Part shown: piece after piece, positions 17,136-26,297 of the stretch
Layout of the letters: each line of letters opens with the position of its first letter
Position numbering within the stretch: the first letter of the stretch is position 1
Assembly: GCF_907163085.1 (NCBI RefSeq)
Contig: NZ_CAJQTX010000002.1
Span: 372,001-436,000, forward strand
DNA from: Candidatus Accumulibacter sp. ACC003
GTDB lineage: Bacteria; Pseudomonadota; Gammaproteobacteria; Burkholderiales; Rhodocyclaceae
Reading direction: 5' to 3'
DNA length: 64,000 bases
Notes under the pieces: generated by a model
Database searches by the model: none
Seen by the model: only the letters and a program-made list of their open reading frames with translations
Told to the model about the DNA's origin: nothing
Translations under genes and position numbers: made by a program

Positions 17136-18341
17136 CTAGGCCTTGATCTTGCTGATCACGTCGTAGACCGGCCCGAGAACCGACAGCATGATCCAGCCGA
17201 GCAGGCCGCCCATCACCACAGTGAGCATCGGCTCGATCAGCTGCTGCATTTTCTCGACCGATTCCTTGACGTCACGATTGTAGAAGTAACTGACATTGAT
17301 CAGTGCGTCATCGAGCGCGCCGGTGTTTTCGCCAACTCGCAGCATGCGAATCACCAGCGGCGGGAAGAAGCCGGTGCTATGAAAAGCAGCGGTAACGTTC
17401 TGCCCTTCGCCGATCAGCTGCTCGACGCGCTCAAGACCACGGCGAATCACCAGATTGCCGACGACGTCCTGCGTGGTGCGGATCGATTCGAGGATCGGGA
17501 TTCCCGACGCGTACAGCAGGGCAAAGGTGTTGGCAAAGCGCGACAGGACGATCTTGCGCAGGATGCTGCCGAGAATCGGCAAGCGCAGCTTGATCGCGTC
17601 GAAGCGGAAGCGCGCCAATGGATTGCTGTTCAGCAGCAACTTCAAAGCGACGGCAAGCAGCAGTGGCAGCAACAGAAACAAGTACCAGTAGGCGACCATC
17701 AGGTCGGAAATGAAGAACAGGACCAGCGTCTGCGTCGGCAGCACCTGCCCCATGTTCTTGACGAACATCTTGAGCTGCGGAACCATGTAAATCATCAGGA
17801 AGAACGTTGCGCCGAGGACGACCGCAGCGACGAACGCCGGATAGGCGAGCATCTTTTTGGTTTGCGAAGCGAGTTCGTCTTCCCACTTCAGCGATTCGTT
17901 CAGGCTCTGCAGAACTTCGGGCAGGCGGCCGGTCACTTCACCGGCGCGAATCAGGCTGACGAAGACGGTGTCGAAGACGCGGCGGTGGCCGGCCATCGCC
18001 TGCGAGAGCGTCTGGCCACCCTCGATCGATTCGACCAGGCTGGCGACCACTTCGCGAAAACGGGGGTGCTCGAGACTATCGCGCAGGTCGCTCAGACCTT
18101 CGATGACGGGTACGCCGGCGCGCACCAGTTGCTGCAGATGGAAGCAAAAATGAATCATTTCGCGCCGCGGCACACCGCCGCTGGCAAACAGGCCGCTGCG
18201 GTTGCTGACCGGTTCGCCGCTGACCAGGTCGAGTTCCATCCGCCGCAGGCGCATCTCGAGGTCCACCAGATTGAGCGCGTCGATCTTGCCGAGAGCCATT
18301 CTGCCCTCGGGATTGACCGCCTTGTAGGTGTAGAGCGGCAC
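17136..18341 (-). CDS. mshG: MshG-like type II secretion/type IV pilus platform protein (GspF family)
   Basis: A 401-residue GspF/PilC-family protein with the duplicated cytoplasmic four-helix domains and three membrane segments (about 165-190, 215-235 and 375-395). Typical blocks are FCFHLQQLVRAGVPVIEGL, VFVSLIRAGEVTGRLPEVL and MLRVGENTGALDDAL. It is the inner-membrane platform that the assembly ATPase acts on. Translation starts at GTG, five bases after the mshE stop, with AGGA upstream. The order mshE-mshG matches known MSHA operons. Confidence 0.88.
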   Translation of the reverse strand: MPLYTYKAVNPEGRMALGKIDALNLVDLEMRLRRMELDLVSGEPVSNRSGLFASGGVPRREMIHFCFHLQQLVRAGVPVIEGLSDLRDSLEHPRFREVVASLVESIEGGQTLSQAMAGHRRVFDTVFVSLIRAGEVTGRLPEVLQSLNESLKWEDELASQTKKMLAYPAFVAAVVLGATFFLMIYMVPQLKMFVKNMGQVLPTQTLVLFFISDLMVAYWYLFLLLPLLLAVALKLLLNSNPLARFRFDAIKLRLPILGSILRKIVLSRFANTFALLYASGIPILESIRTTQDVVGNLVIRRGLERVEQLIGEGQNVTAAFHSTGFFPPLVIRMLRVGENTGALDDALINVSYFYNRDVKESVEKMQQLIEPMLTVVMGGLLGWIMLSVLGPVYDVISKIKA

Positions 18342-18346
18342 TGGTC

Positions 18347-20065
18347 CTACATCCGGTCGGTCAGATCCACCACCCGGCCGACTTCCTCGAGCGCGGTGGA
18401 GCCGTCGAGAACGCGCCGCAAGCCGTCGTCAGCGAGGGTGGCAAAGCCCTGCCGGCTGGCCAACGTCCGCATTTCACGAACGGTGCTGCGCCTGGCGATC
18501 AGTTCGTCCATGTCGCCGTTGATCCGCAGCAGTTCCATGATCGCCAAACGCCCGCGATAGCCCTGGAATTCGCAGCGCTCGCAGCCGCCCGGGCGGTAGA
18601 TGACCGGCCGTGGCCCTTCGATCATGTTGCCCAGCAGGCGCGCCTCGTGCGCTTCGGCCTGGTAGGGAATCTTGCAGTGCAGGCACAAGCGTCGCACCAG
18701 TCGCTGCGCGATGATGCCGATGATGTTGCCGGCCATGATGTCGGGCAACACACCGATGTCGAGCAGGCGCGGAATGGCGCCAATTGCCGAATTGGTATGC
18801 AGCGTCGAATACACCTGGTGACCGGTCATTGCCGCACGCAGCGCCATCTCGGCAGTTTCGGCGTCGCGCACTTCGCCGACCAGAATGATGTCCGGATCCT
18901 GACGCATCATCGAACGGATGCCGTTGGCGAAATCGAGCTTCACCGATTCGGCGGCCGAGGTCTGCCTGACCAGCGTCATCGGGTACTCGACCGGGTCCTC
19001 GAGGGTCATGATGTTCACGCTCTCGGAGTTGATGTGGTTGAGCACCGAGTACAGGGTGGTCGTCTTGCCGCTACCGGTCGGACCGGTCACGAAGACAATT
19101 CCCTCCGGACGGGCGATCATCAACTTGAGCTGGTCAAGCTGCTTTTCGGCAAGCCCGAGACCTTCCAGCGGCACGATCCCCTTTTGCCGATCGAGAATTC
19201 GCAGAACGATATTCTCGCCGTGAATCGTCGGTTGCGCCGAAACGCGAAAATCGATCTGCCGACCACGCATATTGAGCGAAATGCGACCGTCCTGGGGAGC
19301 GCGCGTCTCGGCGATGTTCATTCCCGAGAGCACCTTGATGCGCACCGCCATCGCCGGCCAGTAGGTTTTATGCAGCGAACGGATCTGCCGCAACATGCCG
19401 TCGATACGATAACGGATTCGCAAAAAACTCGCTTCGGGCTCGAAGTGGATATCGGACGCGTCGCGCTTGACGGCGTCGGTCAGCACCGAATCGATCAGGC
19501 GCACCACCGGCTGACTGTATTCGTCGGCAGACGACTGCAGGCCACGAAAGTCGATCTCGCCGGTCTCGATTTCGTGCAGGATGCCGTCGATCGACAGTTC
19601 GTGACCGTAGTACTGGTCGATCGCCCGATCGATCTCGGTCTCGCCGGCGAGCAAAGTATCGATCTCGATCTCGTCACCAGAGAGACCGCGGATTCGGTCG
19701 AGCGCAACGATGTCGTTGATGTCGGCGATGGCCACCGTCAGACGGTGGTTTTCGGCATCGTAGTCCAGCGGCAGCAGGTGGTGCCGCTTGGCAAGATCGC
19801 GCGGGACGTATTTCAGCGACGCGGGGTCGATGATCGCTTTCGACAAATCGACGCTCTGCTTGCCCAGACTCTCCGAGAGGGCATCACGCAAGGTCGCCTC
19901 GGAGACGAAACCGAGCAGCACCAGCAGCTTGCCGATCGGCCGATTGGCCTTCATCTGCTCGAGCAGCGCGATGCGCAGCTGATCTTCGCTGAGGATGCCC
20001 TTGCTGATCAGGATCTGACCCAGCGGCCGCGAATGCGTCTGCGTCTGCGTCACCGGAGCATTCAT
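18347..20065 (-). CDS. mshE: MshE-like assembly ATPase (GspE/PilB family)
   Basis: A 572-residue hexameric ATPase. The N-terminus (RPLGQILISKGILSEDQL, then RPIGKLLVLLGFVSEATL) forms two MshEN-type motifs, a known c-di-GMP-binding fold. The C-terminal half has Walker A GPTGSGKTTT near residue 330, Walker B DIILVGEVRDAETAEMA and a zinc site made of two Cys pairs (CLHC and CERC, about 460-505). It would power pilus extension. The chosen ATG gives MNAPVTQTQ; an upstream frame exists. Downstream is mshG. Confidence 0.9.
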   Translation of the reverse strand: MNAPVTQTQTHSRPLGQILISKGILSEDQLRIALLEQMKANRPIGKLLVLLGFVSEATLRDALSESLGKQSVDLSKAIIDPASLKYVPRDLAKRHHLLPLDYDAENHRLTVAIADINDIVALDRIRGLSGDEIEIDTLLAGETEIDRAIDQYYGHELSIDGILHEIETGEIDFRGLQSSADEYSQPVVRLIDSVLTDAVKRDASDIHFEPEASFLRIRYRIDGMLRQIRSLHKTYWPAMAVRIKVLSGMNIAETRAPQDGRISLNMRGRQIDFRVSAQPTIHGENIVLRILDRQKGIVPLEGLGLAEKQLDQLKLMIARPEGIVFVTGPTGSGKTTTLYSVLNHINSESVNIMTLEDPVEYPMTLVRQTSAAESVKLDFANGIRSMMRQDPDIILVGEVRDAETAEMALRAAMTGHQVYSTLHTNSAIGAIPRLLDIGVLPDIMAGNIIGIIAQRLVRRLCLHCKIPYQAEAHEARLLGNMIEGPRPVIYRPGGCERCEFQGYRGRLAIMELLRINGDMDELIARRSTVREMRTLASRQGFATLADDGLRRVLDGSTALEEVGRVVDLTDRM

Positions 20066-20116
20066 GATCGCCTCGACTTGAAGCTCAGCGACAGCGCTCG
20101 CCGAGCGCGGCACGAA

Positions 20117-21343
20117 TCACGGTTGCAGTTCAAAGAGGCGCTTCTCTGCCGCATGCTGGTCGAAGGCACTGGGCCACGTTGTCGCAGCGCTCAAGGCCAT
20201 CCTGTAGTACTGCGCCGCCAGCTTTGTCTGGCGCAGGTGGTCAAGGCTGACCGCGACGTTAAAAACGTAATCGGCGTTGCCTGGCTCGAGCGCGTAGGCC
20301 TGGAAATAGGCTTGCTGGGCGTCGTTCCAGCGTTGCTGCCGGGCGTACTGGTTGCCCAGCGCGAAATAAAGCGCCGGCGATTGTGGCTGGCTGGCGAGCA
20401 AGGTCTTCAGCCGGCTTTCGGACTGCCCCGCGTCACCGCCGCTGCGCAGGTCGCTCAGCGCCGCCTGCGCGGTGACATCGGTCGGGTCGGATTCGAGTAC
20501 CCGCAGATAGAAGGCCTGGGCACGTTCGAGTTGCCCCTGGCGAGCGGCAATTGCCGCCACTCCCAACAGCGCGTCGGCGTTCCTCGGATCGCCGCGCAGA
20601 ACCTGTTCGTAGCCCCGCAGAGCATCGTCCAGCCGGTCCGCCTGCCACGCCTGGTAGGCGCGGTTGAGCGTCTGGGCCTGCTGCTGCCGACCGTTGCTGC
20701 GTTGAAAAACCTCCCCCTGCCCGCTGCGCGGAGCGCTGGCCGCGCGTTGCGCCGGCGACGACCGCGCCGCCGCTCTCGCTGGCGGTGGTGCCGGCGGCGC
20801 CAGCGAGGCCGCGGCCGGCTCGCGCTCGGGCGGCACGGGCGCGGCGGCGGCTAGCGGCGCCGCGCTGGCGGGCTCGGTCGCGCTGGCTGGCAACGCCGGT
20901 GGCGGTCGCGTTGTCGTCGGAGCCGCCAGAGAGCCACCAGCGATCGACTGCAGCTGCCACCAGAAATAGCCGCCGATAGCCAGGCCGGCGACGCCGATCA
21001 GGCCCAGGAACAACCATAGTGACGTCCGCGAGCGCGGTAGTTGCTTGACGGCAAAGACGTTTCGCGCCGCATCGCGCTCGGCGGCCTGACGACGGCCAAG
21101 GTCGGCGCGCTGCGCGTCCAGCCTGGCCGCGTGCCGCGAAGCGGTCCGCTCGGCGGCAGCCAGGTCGGAATCGACGGCAGCGAGCTCCTCGGAAAGCGAC
21201 GGCGGCGGCGCCGAGGCTGACGGACTTTCCAGAGGATCGAGGCGCAATTCTGACGACGACGCAGCAGGCGCCGGGCGACCGCCCGCGCTGTTCTGGCGCT
21301 TCGCTTCTTCAGCGCGCCGCAGCGCGTCCATCAGCAGGCTCAC
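20117..21343 (-). CDS. MshN-like tetratricopeptide-repeat membrane protein
   Basis: A 408-residue protein opening MSLLMDALRRAEEAKR, a start shared by MshN-like and related secretion-associated proteins. One membrane helix follows at about 105-125 (LWLFLGLIGVAGLAIGGYFWW), then an Ala/Pro-rich linker and four to five TPR units (residues 215-408, for example NADALLGVAAIAARQGQLERA). TPRs suggest a scaffold role in the pilus machine. Its ATG overlaps the mshL stop by four bases, so both are coupled. Confidence 0.75.
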   Translation of the reverse strand: MSLLMDALRRAEEAKRQNSAGGRPAPAASSSELRLDPLESPSASAPPPSLSEELAAVDSDLAAAERTASRHAARLDAQRADLGRRQAAERDAARNVFAVKQLPRSRTSLWLFLGLIGVAGLAIGGYFWWQLQSIAGGSLAAPTTTRPPPALPASATEPASAAPLAAAAPVPPEREPAAASLAPPAPPPARAAARSSPAQRAASAPRSGQGEVFQRSNGRQQQAQTLNRAYQAWQADRLDDALRGYEQVLRGDPRNADALLGVAAIAARQGQLERAQAFYLRVLESDPTDVTAQAALSDLRSGGDAGQSESRLKTLLASQPQSPALYFALGNQYARQQRWNDAQQAYFQAYALEPGNADYVFNVAVSLDHLRQTKLAAQYYRMALSAATTWPSAFDQHAAEKRLFELQP

Positions 21344-23175
21344 TGCCGCGCTCCCGCGTTCTGTTCGGGCAGCGAGAACGGCCGGTACACCTGATCGGTC
21401 CTGAAGAAATCCTTGCCCGGCAGAGTCTCCTTGAAGCTGGCAAAGTCGCCTTCGATCGACGCGTCCTTGATCACCGTCGGGCGGATCAGAACGACCAGCT
21501 CGGACTTCGACGACGAGTTGGCGCGCGTGTTGAACACTTCGCCGAAGAAAGGAATATCGCCCAAGCCGGGCAAGCGCCCGGTGCGGTTGTCGAGGCGATC
21601 TTCCATCAGCCCCCCGAGAACCGCGATGTCGCCACTCTGCACGCGCATCATCGACTCGATCTCGCGCATCCGGATCTGCGGCACGAGGTTCTTGATGTTG
21701 TTCTTGGCAAGGTCGGGATTGGGGTCCTGCTTCAGTTCGGCAATACTCGAAATCGACGGCCGGACGTTCAGGGTAATCGTGCCGTTTTCGCTGATCTGCG
21801 GCGTCAGGCTCATGAAGAAGCCGATCGAGACCGATTGTGGCGTCGTCGTCGTCGTCACCGTCGCGTTGGTATTCGGCCCGCCGGGAACGGAATCCTGCTT
21901 GACGCTGAAATAGACGAAGTCCTCGGAAACCTTGAGCGTTGCCGTCTGGTTATTGAGTACCGCCAGTTTCGGACTCGAGAGGACCTTGACGGTTCCGAAA
22001 GCGCGCAGCAGGTCCACCGTCGCCAGCAAGCTCAGCGGGTTCAGGTTGTTGTACTTGATAATGTAGGGCGTTACCGCGCTGGGAACGTTGGTCGTCAGCG
22101 CCGGTTTGCTGACGCTGTACTCGCTGCCGCTGGTCAGACGACTCCACTCGATTCCTTGCTGGTAACCATCGCTCAGCGCGACTTCGATGATCGTCGCCTC
22201 GATCAACACCTGCCGCCGGGCGCCGCTCATCACCCGATCGAGGAACTCCTGGACTTTTTCGTGCTGTCGCGACGTCGCCCTGACGTTGATCACCCCGGCT
22301 TCCGGATTGGCAATCACCGACGCAGCTTCCCGGAAGGTCATCCGCTTGACGACCGTCGCGCCGGAGTTCTGCAGTGTCGCCGGATTTGGGCTGCCGGCCA
22401 GCGTCTGCGCCAGTTGGCTGGCGCGAGTGGTGGTAGCGCCTGCCGAAGCAGCGGCGGCGCCGGTACCGGTGGTGCTCTGTGAGGCGCTTTGCTCGGTCAC
22501 CGTTTCGGTCGAACCTTCCGGAAAGATCTTGTCCGTTTCGTGCAACAGGTCCTTCAAATTCTTCTCGAGAGACGCCCAGAAACGGTTCGTCGATTTGTTC
22601 TCGATCTGAATACGAGAGGTGTTGCCACTGCCCGCGGCACCGCCGCCGGTGGCCAGCGCACTGGTCGAAATCTGCGTATTGGTCGACACCGTACCGGTCA
22701 CTTCGCGAGCAATATTGACGTAGTCGACCCGGTAGTTCTTGAGGTAGGGGGTGTCGGGCATCACGGCCAGGTTGGGGCCATCGAGTTCGAAGCGCATGTC
22801 GACCTGCTTGGCAATGCGGCTGAGAAGCTGTGGCAGCGTCTGGTCGATCGCGTTGAGCGTCACCACGCCGCTTATTCCGGGGTGGATATCGACGTTCAGC
22901 TTGGCGTCGCGGGCGAGGGCGAACAGCAGATCGTGAACGCTGACGCTGTTGACCACGACGCTATAGGTTTCGGTCCGGCCGCTTGTTCTTGGCGGCGGCA
23001 GCGAGACGCTTTGTTGAACCGGTGGCGGAATGCTTCCCTGCGTAGGGGCGACACTGTCGCTCTGCAGATGTCCGGCCGCCGGCTGGCTGCTCATCATCGC
23101 CGGCGCACAGGCGCCAAGGAGGAGCGCAAGAAAGCCGATACCAAGAATTCCAGGAATTCGCAGGGACACGCTCAA
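21340..23175 (-). CDS. mshL: MshL-like outer-membrane secretin
   Basis: A 611-residue secretin. It begins with a lipoprotein signal (LALLLGAC, lipobox Cys about residue 23), then N-terminal periplasmic modules (DLLFALARDAKLNVDIHPG is a typical secretin N0/STN motif). The C-terminal secretin core holds VLSSPKLAVLNNQTATLKV, LTPQISENGTITLNVRPSI and LGDIPFFGEVFNTRA. It forms the outer-membrane pore for the pilus. The listed start is TTG; a GTG two codons later with GGAG upstream is equally possible. It overlaps the mshN start by ATGA. Confidence 0.88.
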   Translation of the reverse strand: MSVSLRIPGILGIGFLALLLGACAPAMMSSQPAAGHLQSDSVAPTQGSIPPPVQQSVSLPPPRTSGRTETYSVVVNSVSVHDLLFALARDAKLNVDIHPGISGVVTLNAIDQTLPQLLSRIAKQVDMRFELDGPNLAVMPDTPYLKNYRVDYVNIAREVTGTVSTNTQISTSALATGGGAAGSGNTSRIQIENKSTNRFWASLEKNLKDLLHETDKIFPEGSTETVTEQSASQSTTGTGAAAASAGATTTRASQLAQTLAGSPNPATLQNSGATVVKRMTFREAASVIANPEAGVINVRATSRQHEKVQEFLDRVMSGARRQVLIEATIIEVALSDGYQQGIEWSRLTSGSEYSVSKPALTTNVPSAVTPYIIKYNNLNPLSLLATVDLLRAFGTVKVLSSPKLAVLNNQTATLKVSEDFVYFSVKQDSVPGGPNTNATVTTTTTPQSVSIGFFMSLTPQISENGTITLNVRPSISSIAELKQDPNPDLAKNNIKNLVPQIRMREIESMMRVQSGDIAVLGGLMEDRLDNRTGRLPGLGDIPFFGEVFNTRANSSSKSELVVLIRPTVIKDASIEGDFASFKETLPGKDFFRTDQVYRPFSLPEQNAGARQ

Positions 23176-23285
23176 GCTCGCTCCGGTTAAAGTTCAAGTT
23201 CATCATACCACGTCAGAACTTCGCGACAAGTGCATGATTTTTATTGTGTTCGAGCCACCCAATCGAGCCGCTGCCGGGCCCTCGC

Positions 23286-24707
23286 TCAGCGCAACTTGCT
23301 GACGGCCCGGACGTAGGGCTTGCTCGCCGGGCTGATCTCTTCCAGCCTGGCCAAGGCGGCGTTCGCTTGCGCACGCGAGCGATAGTCGCCGTAAATGACT
23401 CCCAGCCGCGCCCGCCCGCTCAAGGTCGAACGATAGACTCGAACGTGCTGCAAATCGAGCGCCGCCGCGTTCCTGGCAATGAAATCAATAACTTCTTTCT
23501 CGCTGCTGGCGTCGACGTTGAGCAACTGTATGAAGTAATTCGAATCCGGCGCCGTCTCCAGCCAGCTCCTGGTGGCGAGCAGCCGCTCGTTCAAGGTCAC
23601 CGGCTGGGCCACGGCGGCTGCAGCGAGCGCTGCCGACGCCGCGGCGCTGGTCGCCGGCAAAGCCACCGCCGAGACGCCGGCAGGCGCTGTCGACGCGGCC
23701 GCTGCCGGCGGCTCCGCAGGCTGCTCTGGCGCGTGCTCGGTCGCCGTCATTGCCGCGCTGGCCGGCGCCGCGGCACTTGGCGCCGCCACCTGGATGCTGC
23801 CGGCGTTCCGAGCACCGGCGATGTAGGCCAGACCGCTGAACACGATAATCGCCAGCGCCGCGCTGGCCCACGGCCACCAGACGCCACGCGGGCGACTGAT
23901 ACGCCCGAAATCGGCGTCGCGAATCGCCGCCCGCACCTGCCGGCAACCGATCTGGTGAACGCCCTGCGAGTAGGCGACGAGCAGCGCCTTGTCGGCAAGA
24001 ATATTGATCCGCCGGCTGAGCCCCTCGGAGGCCTTGCTGATCATCTGAACCGCTCGCTTGGTGAACAGGTCGGGGCCACGGTAGCCGGCGGCTCGCAAGC
24101 GAAACATCAGATACACCGCGATGTCGCTGCGCAGCAGCGGCGCCAGCTTGAAACTGTGCGTGATGCGGTCGTTGAGCTGACGCATCGCCGTCTGACGGAG
24201 GCGCTGATCGAGTTCCGGCTGTGCGAAAAGGACGATCTGGAGCAGCTTGTGCTGCTTCGATTCCAGGTTCGAAAGCAGGCGTATCTCCTCGAGCGCTTCC
24301 GGTGGCATGGCGTGCGCCTCGTCGATCAGCGCCACGACCTGGCGACCCGCCGCGTAGATTTCCAGGAGGCGCGTCTGCAGCGCGCGTAACACCAGCTGAC
24401 TGCGCCCTTCCGGCAGCGGGATGCGGAGTTCGTCGGCGACGGCGAAGAGAATCTCGTCGCGCGACAGCATCGGGTTGGCCAGATAGACGGTCTCGACGTT
24501 GTCCGGCAGCTTCTCGAGCAGCATCCGGCAGAGCATCGTCTTGCCGCTACCGACCTCGCCGCTGACCTTGACGATTCCTTCGTCGTGGGTGATCGCATAG
24601 ATCAACGCTTCGAGGGTCGCCCCACGGTTGGCACCGGCGAAAAAGAACTCGGTGTGCGGCGTGATGCGAAAAGGCGCTTCCCGCAGGCCGAAATGCTCAA
24701 GATACAT
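23286..24707 (-). CDS. mshM: MshM/ExeA-like AAA ATPase with C-terminal SPOR-like domain
   Basis: A 473-residue protein. It begins MYLEHFGLREAPFRITPHTEFFF as in ExeA/MshM, with Walker A GEVGSGKT at about 50 and Walker B VVALIDEAHAMPPEALEEI near 125. A membrane helix follows near 285 and an Ala-rich linker. The end (NYFIQLLNVDASSEKEVIDFI...) resembles a SPOR peptidoglycan-binding module. Such proteins help insert or position the secretin in the cell wall. Its ATG shares one base with the stop of the response-regulator gene (TGATG), so both are in one operon. Confidence 0.82.
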   Translation of the reverse strand: MYLEHFGLREAPFRITPHTEFFFAGANRGATLEALIYAITHDEGIVKVSGEVGSGKTMLCRMLLEKLPDNVETVYLANPMLSRDEILFAVADELRIPLPEGRSQLVLRALQTRLLEIYAAGRQVVALIDEAHAMPPEALEEIRLLSNLESKQHKLLQIVLFAQPELDQRLRQTAMRQLNDRITHSFKLAPLLRSDIAVYLMFRLRAAGYRGPDLFTKRAVQMISKASEGLSRRINILADKALLVAYSQGVHQIGCRQVRAAIRDADFGRISRPRGVWWPWASAALAIIVFSGLAYIAGARNAGSIQVAAPSAAAPASAAMTATEHAPEQPAEPPAAAASTAPAGVSAVALPATSAAASAALAAAAVAQPVTLNERLLATRSWLETAPDSNYFIQLLNVDASSEKEVIDFIARNAAALDLQHVRVYRSTLSGRARLGVIYGDYRSRAQANAALARLEEISPASKPYVRAVSKLR

Positions 24708-26167
24708 CAGGGCTCCCGCGCCGCCGATTCCATGCGGTTGTAGAGCGTCGTGCGGTGGATTCCGAGCAGGCGCGCGGCCTGACTGACATTGCCATGCGCC
24801 AGCTTCAAGGCGGCCTCAATGTAGCCGCGCTCGGTCGCGTCGAGCAGGCCATCGAGGCTGAAAGGCTCGCGCTGCCGCAGACGCTCCGTCGCCACGCTGA
24901 TGATCGCGTCGCCAGCCTCGTCGATCGCCGTGGCCGCGCTGGCGACGGCGAACAGCGGCTCATCGGGCAGATCCAGCTCGCCTTCGAGCGCGCCGACGTC
25001 GACCGTCTGCTCGGCGTAGCGGGTGGCCAGACGGATGACGATGTTGCGCAACTCGCGCACATTGCCCGGAAAAGCGTAGGCCAGCCACAGCGATTTCGCC
25101 TCAGCCGACAGGCTGAATGGCAGCAAGTGTGTTTGCCCGGCGTAGAGTTGCCGAAAGTGCTCGAGCAGGAGCAACTTGTCGTCGCCCATTTCACGCAATG
25201 GCGGGGCGACGATCGAACAGACCGACAGACGGTGGTAAAGATCGGCCCGGAAGTTACCCGACCTGACTTCCTTGCGCAAATCGCGGTTGGTGGCGGCAAT
25301 GATGCGCGCACGACTGACGCGCTGCTGTGTTTCGCCAACCCGCTGGTACTCGCCATTCTCCAGTACGCGCAGCAGCTTGGCCTGCAGTTCGAGCGCCAGC
25401 TCGCCGATCTCGTCAAGAAACAGGGTGCCGTCAGCGGCGTCTTCGAAATAGCCAGCCTTGCTGGCGACGGCGCCGGTAAACGCGCCTCTGGCGTAGCCGA
25501 ATAGCGTCGCTTCAACGAGATTTGGCGAGATTGCCGCACAATTCAGCGCCAGGAATGGCTTGTCACGGCGACGCGTATCGTAATGCAGGCAGCCGGACGC
25601 GATGATCTCCTTACCACTGCCCGATTCACCCTCGATCAGCACTGCGAAAGGCAAGTCGGCGTACTGACGAAGCTGCACCCGCAATTTCTGGATCGCCAGA
25701 CTTTCGCCGATCAACGACGACCGCCCATCGTTCTGGTGCCGCTGTTCATCGATCGAACGAAACGCCAGCGCATGCTTGAGGATCTGCTGCAGATCGCCCG
25801 GATCGCAAGGCTTGGCGACAAAATCCGCCGCGCCGAGGGTGCGCGCATGCCGCGCATTGCCATCCTCACTCTGCCCGGAGAGGACGACGATGCGGATTTC
25901 CGGGGCGATCTTGAGCAGATCTGAAATCAGCGCGAAACCCTCGTCGGGTCGATGCGGTAGCGGCGGTAGGCCCAGGTCGACCAGCGCCAGTTCGGGTGGC
26001 CGGCGCAACTGCCGCAGCAACTGCATGCAATGCGGGCGCGAGTGACTGCTGAGCACTTCGAAGAGCGGGCTCAGCGAAAAACTCAAGGTGTCGCAGATCA
26101 GCGCGTCGTCGTCTACGATCAGCAGAAGCGGCTTGTTGGTCGAGGAAGTTTCCGTCATGGCGAGCAT
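24707..26167 (-). CDS. PrsR-like sigma54-dependent response regulator
   Basis: A 486-residue NtrC-type regulator. It has a receiver domain with acidic pair IVDDD and phosphoacceptor Asp about 64 (LALVDLGLP), an AAA+ domain with GESGSGKE, the sigma54-contact loop GAFTGA and Walker B DGTLFLDEIGEL, then a Fis-type helix-turn-helix (NVSQAARLLGIHRTTLYNR). The N-terminal arrangement is that of PrsR, known from exosortase/PEP-CTERM exopolysaccharide loci. Here it is the first gene of the MSHA-like operon and probably controls it. The frame offers two starts three codons apart; neither has a clear ribosome site. Confidence 0.85.
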   Translation of the reverse strand: MLAMTETSSTNKPLLLIVDDDALICDTLSFSLSPLFEVLSSHSRPHCMQLLRQLRRPPELALVDLGLPPLPHRPDEGFALISDLLKIAPEIRIVVLSGQSEDGNARHARTLGAADFVAKPCDPGDLQQILKHALAFRSIDEQRHQNDGRSSLIGESLAIQKLRVQLRQYADLPFAVLIEGESGSGKEIIASGCLHYDTRRRDKPFLALNCAAISPNLVEATLFGYARGAFTGAVASKAGYFEDAADGTLFLDEIGELALELQAKLLRVLENGEYQRVGETQQRVSRARIIAATNRDLRKEVRSGNFRADLYHRLSVCSIVAPPLREMGDDKLLLLEHFRQLYAGQTHLLPFSLSAEAKSLWLAYAFPGNVRELRNIVIRLATRYAEQTVDVGALEGELDLPDEPLFAVASAATAIDEAGDAIISVATERLRQREPFSLDGLLDATERGYIEAALKLAHGNVSQAARLLGIHRTTLYNRMESAAREP

Positions 26168-26297
26168 GAAAAAGCGTGCTGTCCTTACAGGATGGCGTAA
26201 CTGCCTATTGTTTCACCAGTATATTAGCACCAAGCAATTCACGAGGAGGGCGCGGGCGAGTCGCGTATAATGGCGCTTTTTTTCGTGGGATGCTGTA

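Noticed and set aside
18647-20854. 735-codon plus-strand frame across mshE and mshN
   Set aside because: Shadow of two conserved minus-strand genes; composition (His/Arg/Gln-rich) is typical of antisense frames.
26266-26271. Full sigma70 promoter for mlaF
   Set aside because: TATAAT is present but no acceptable -35 box stands at 16-18 bases; mentioned only in the mlaF entry.
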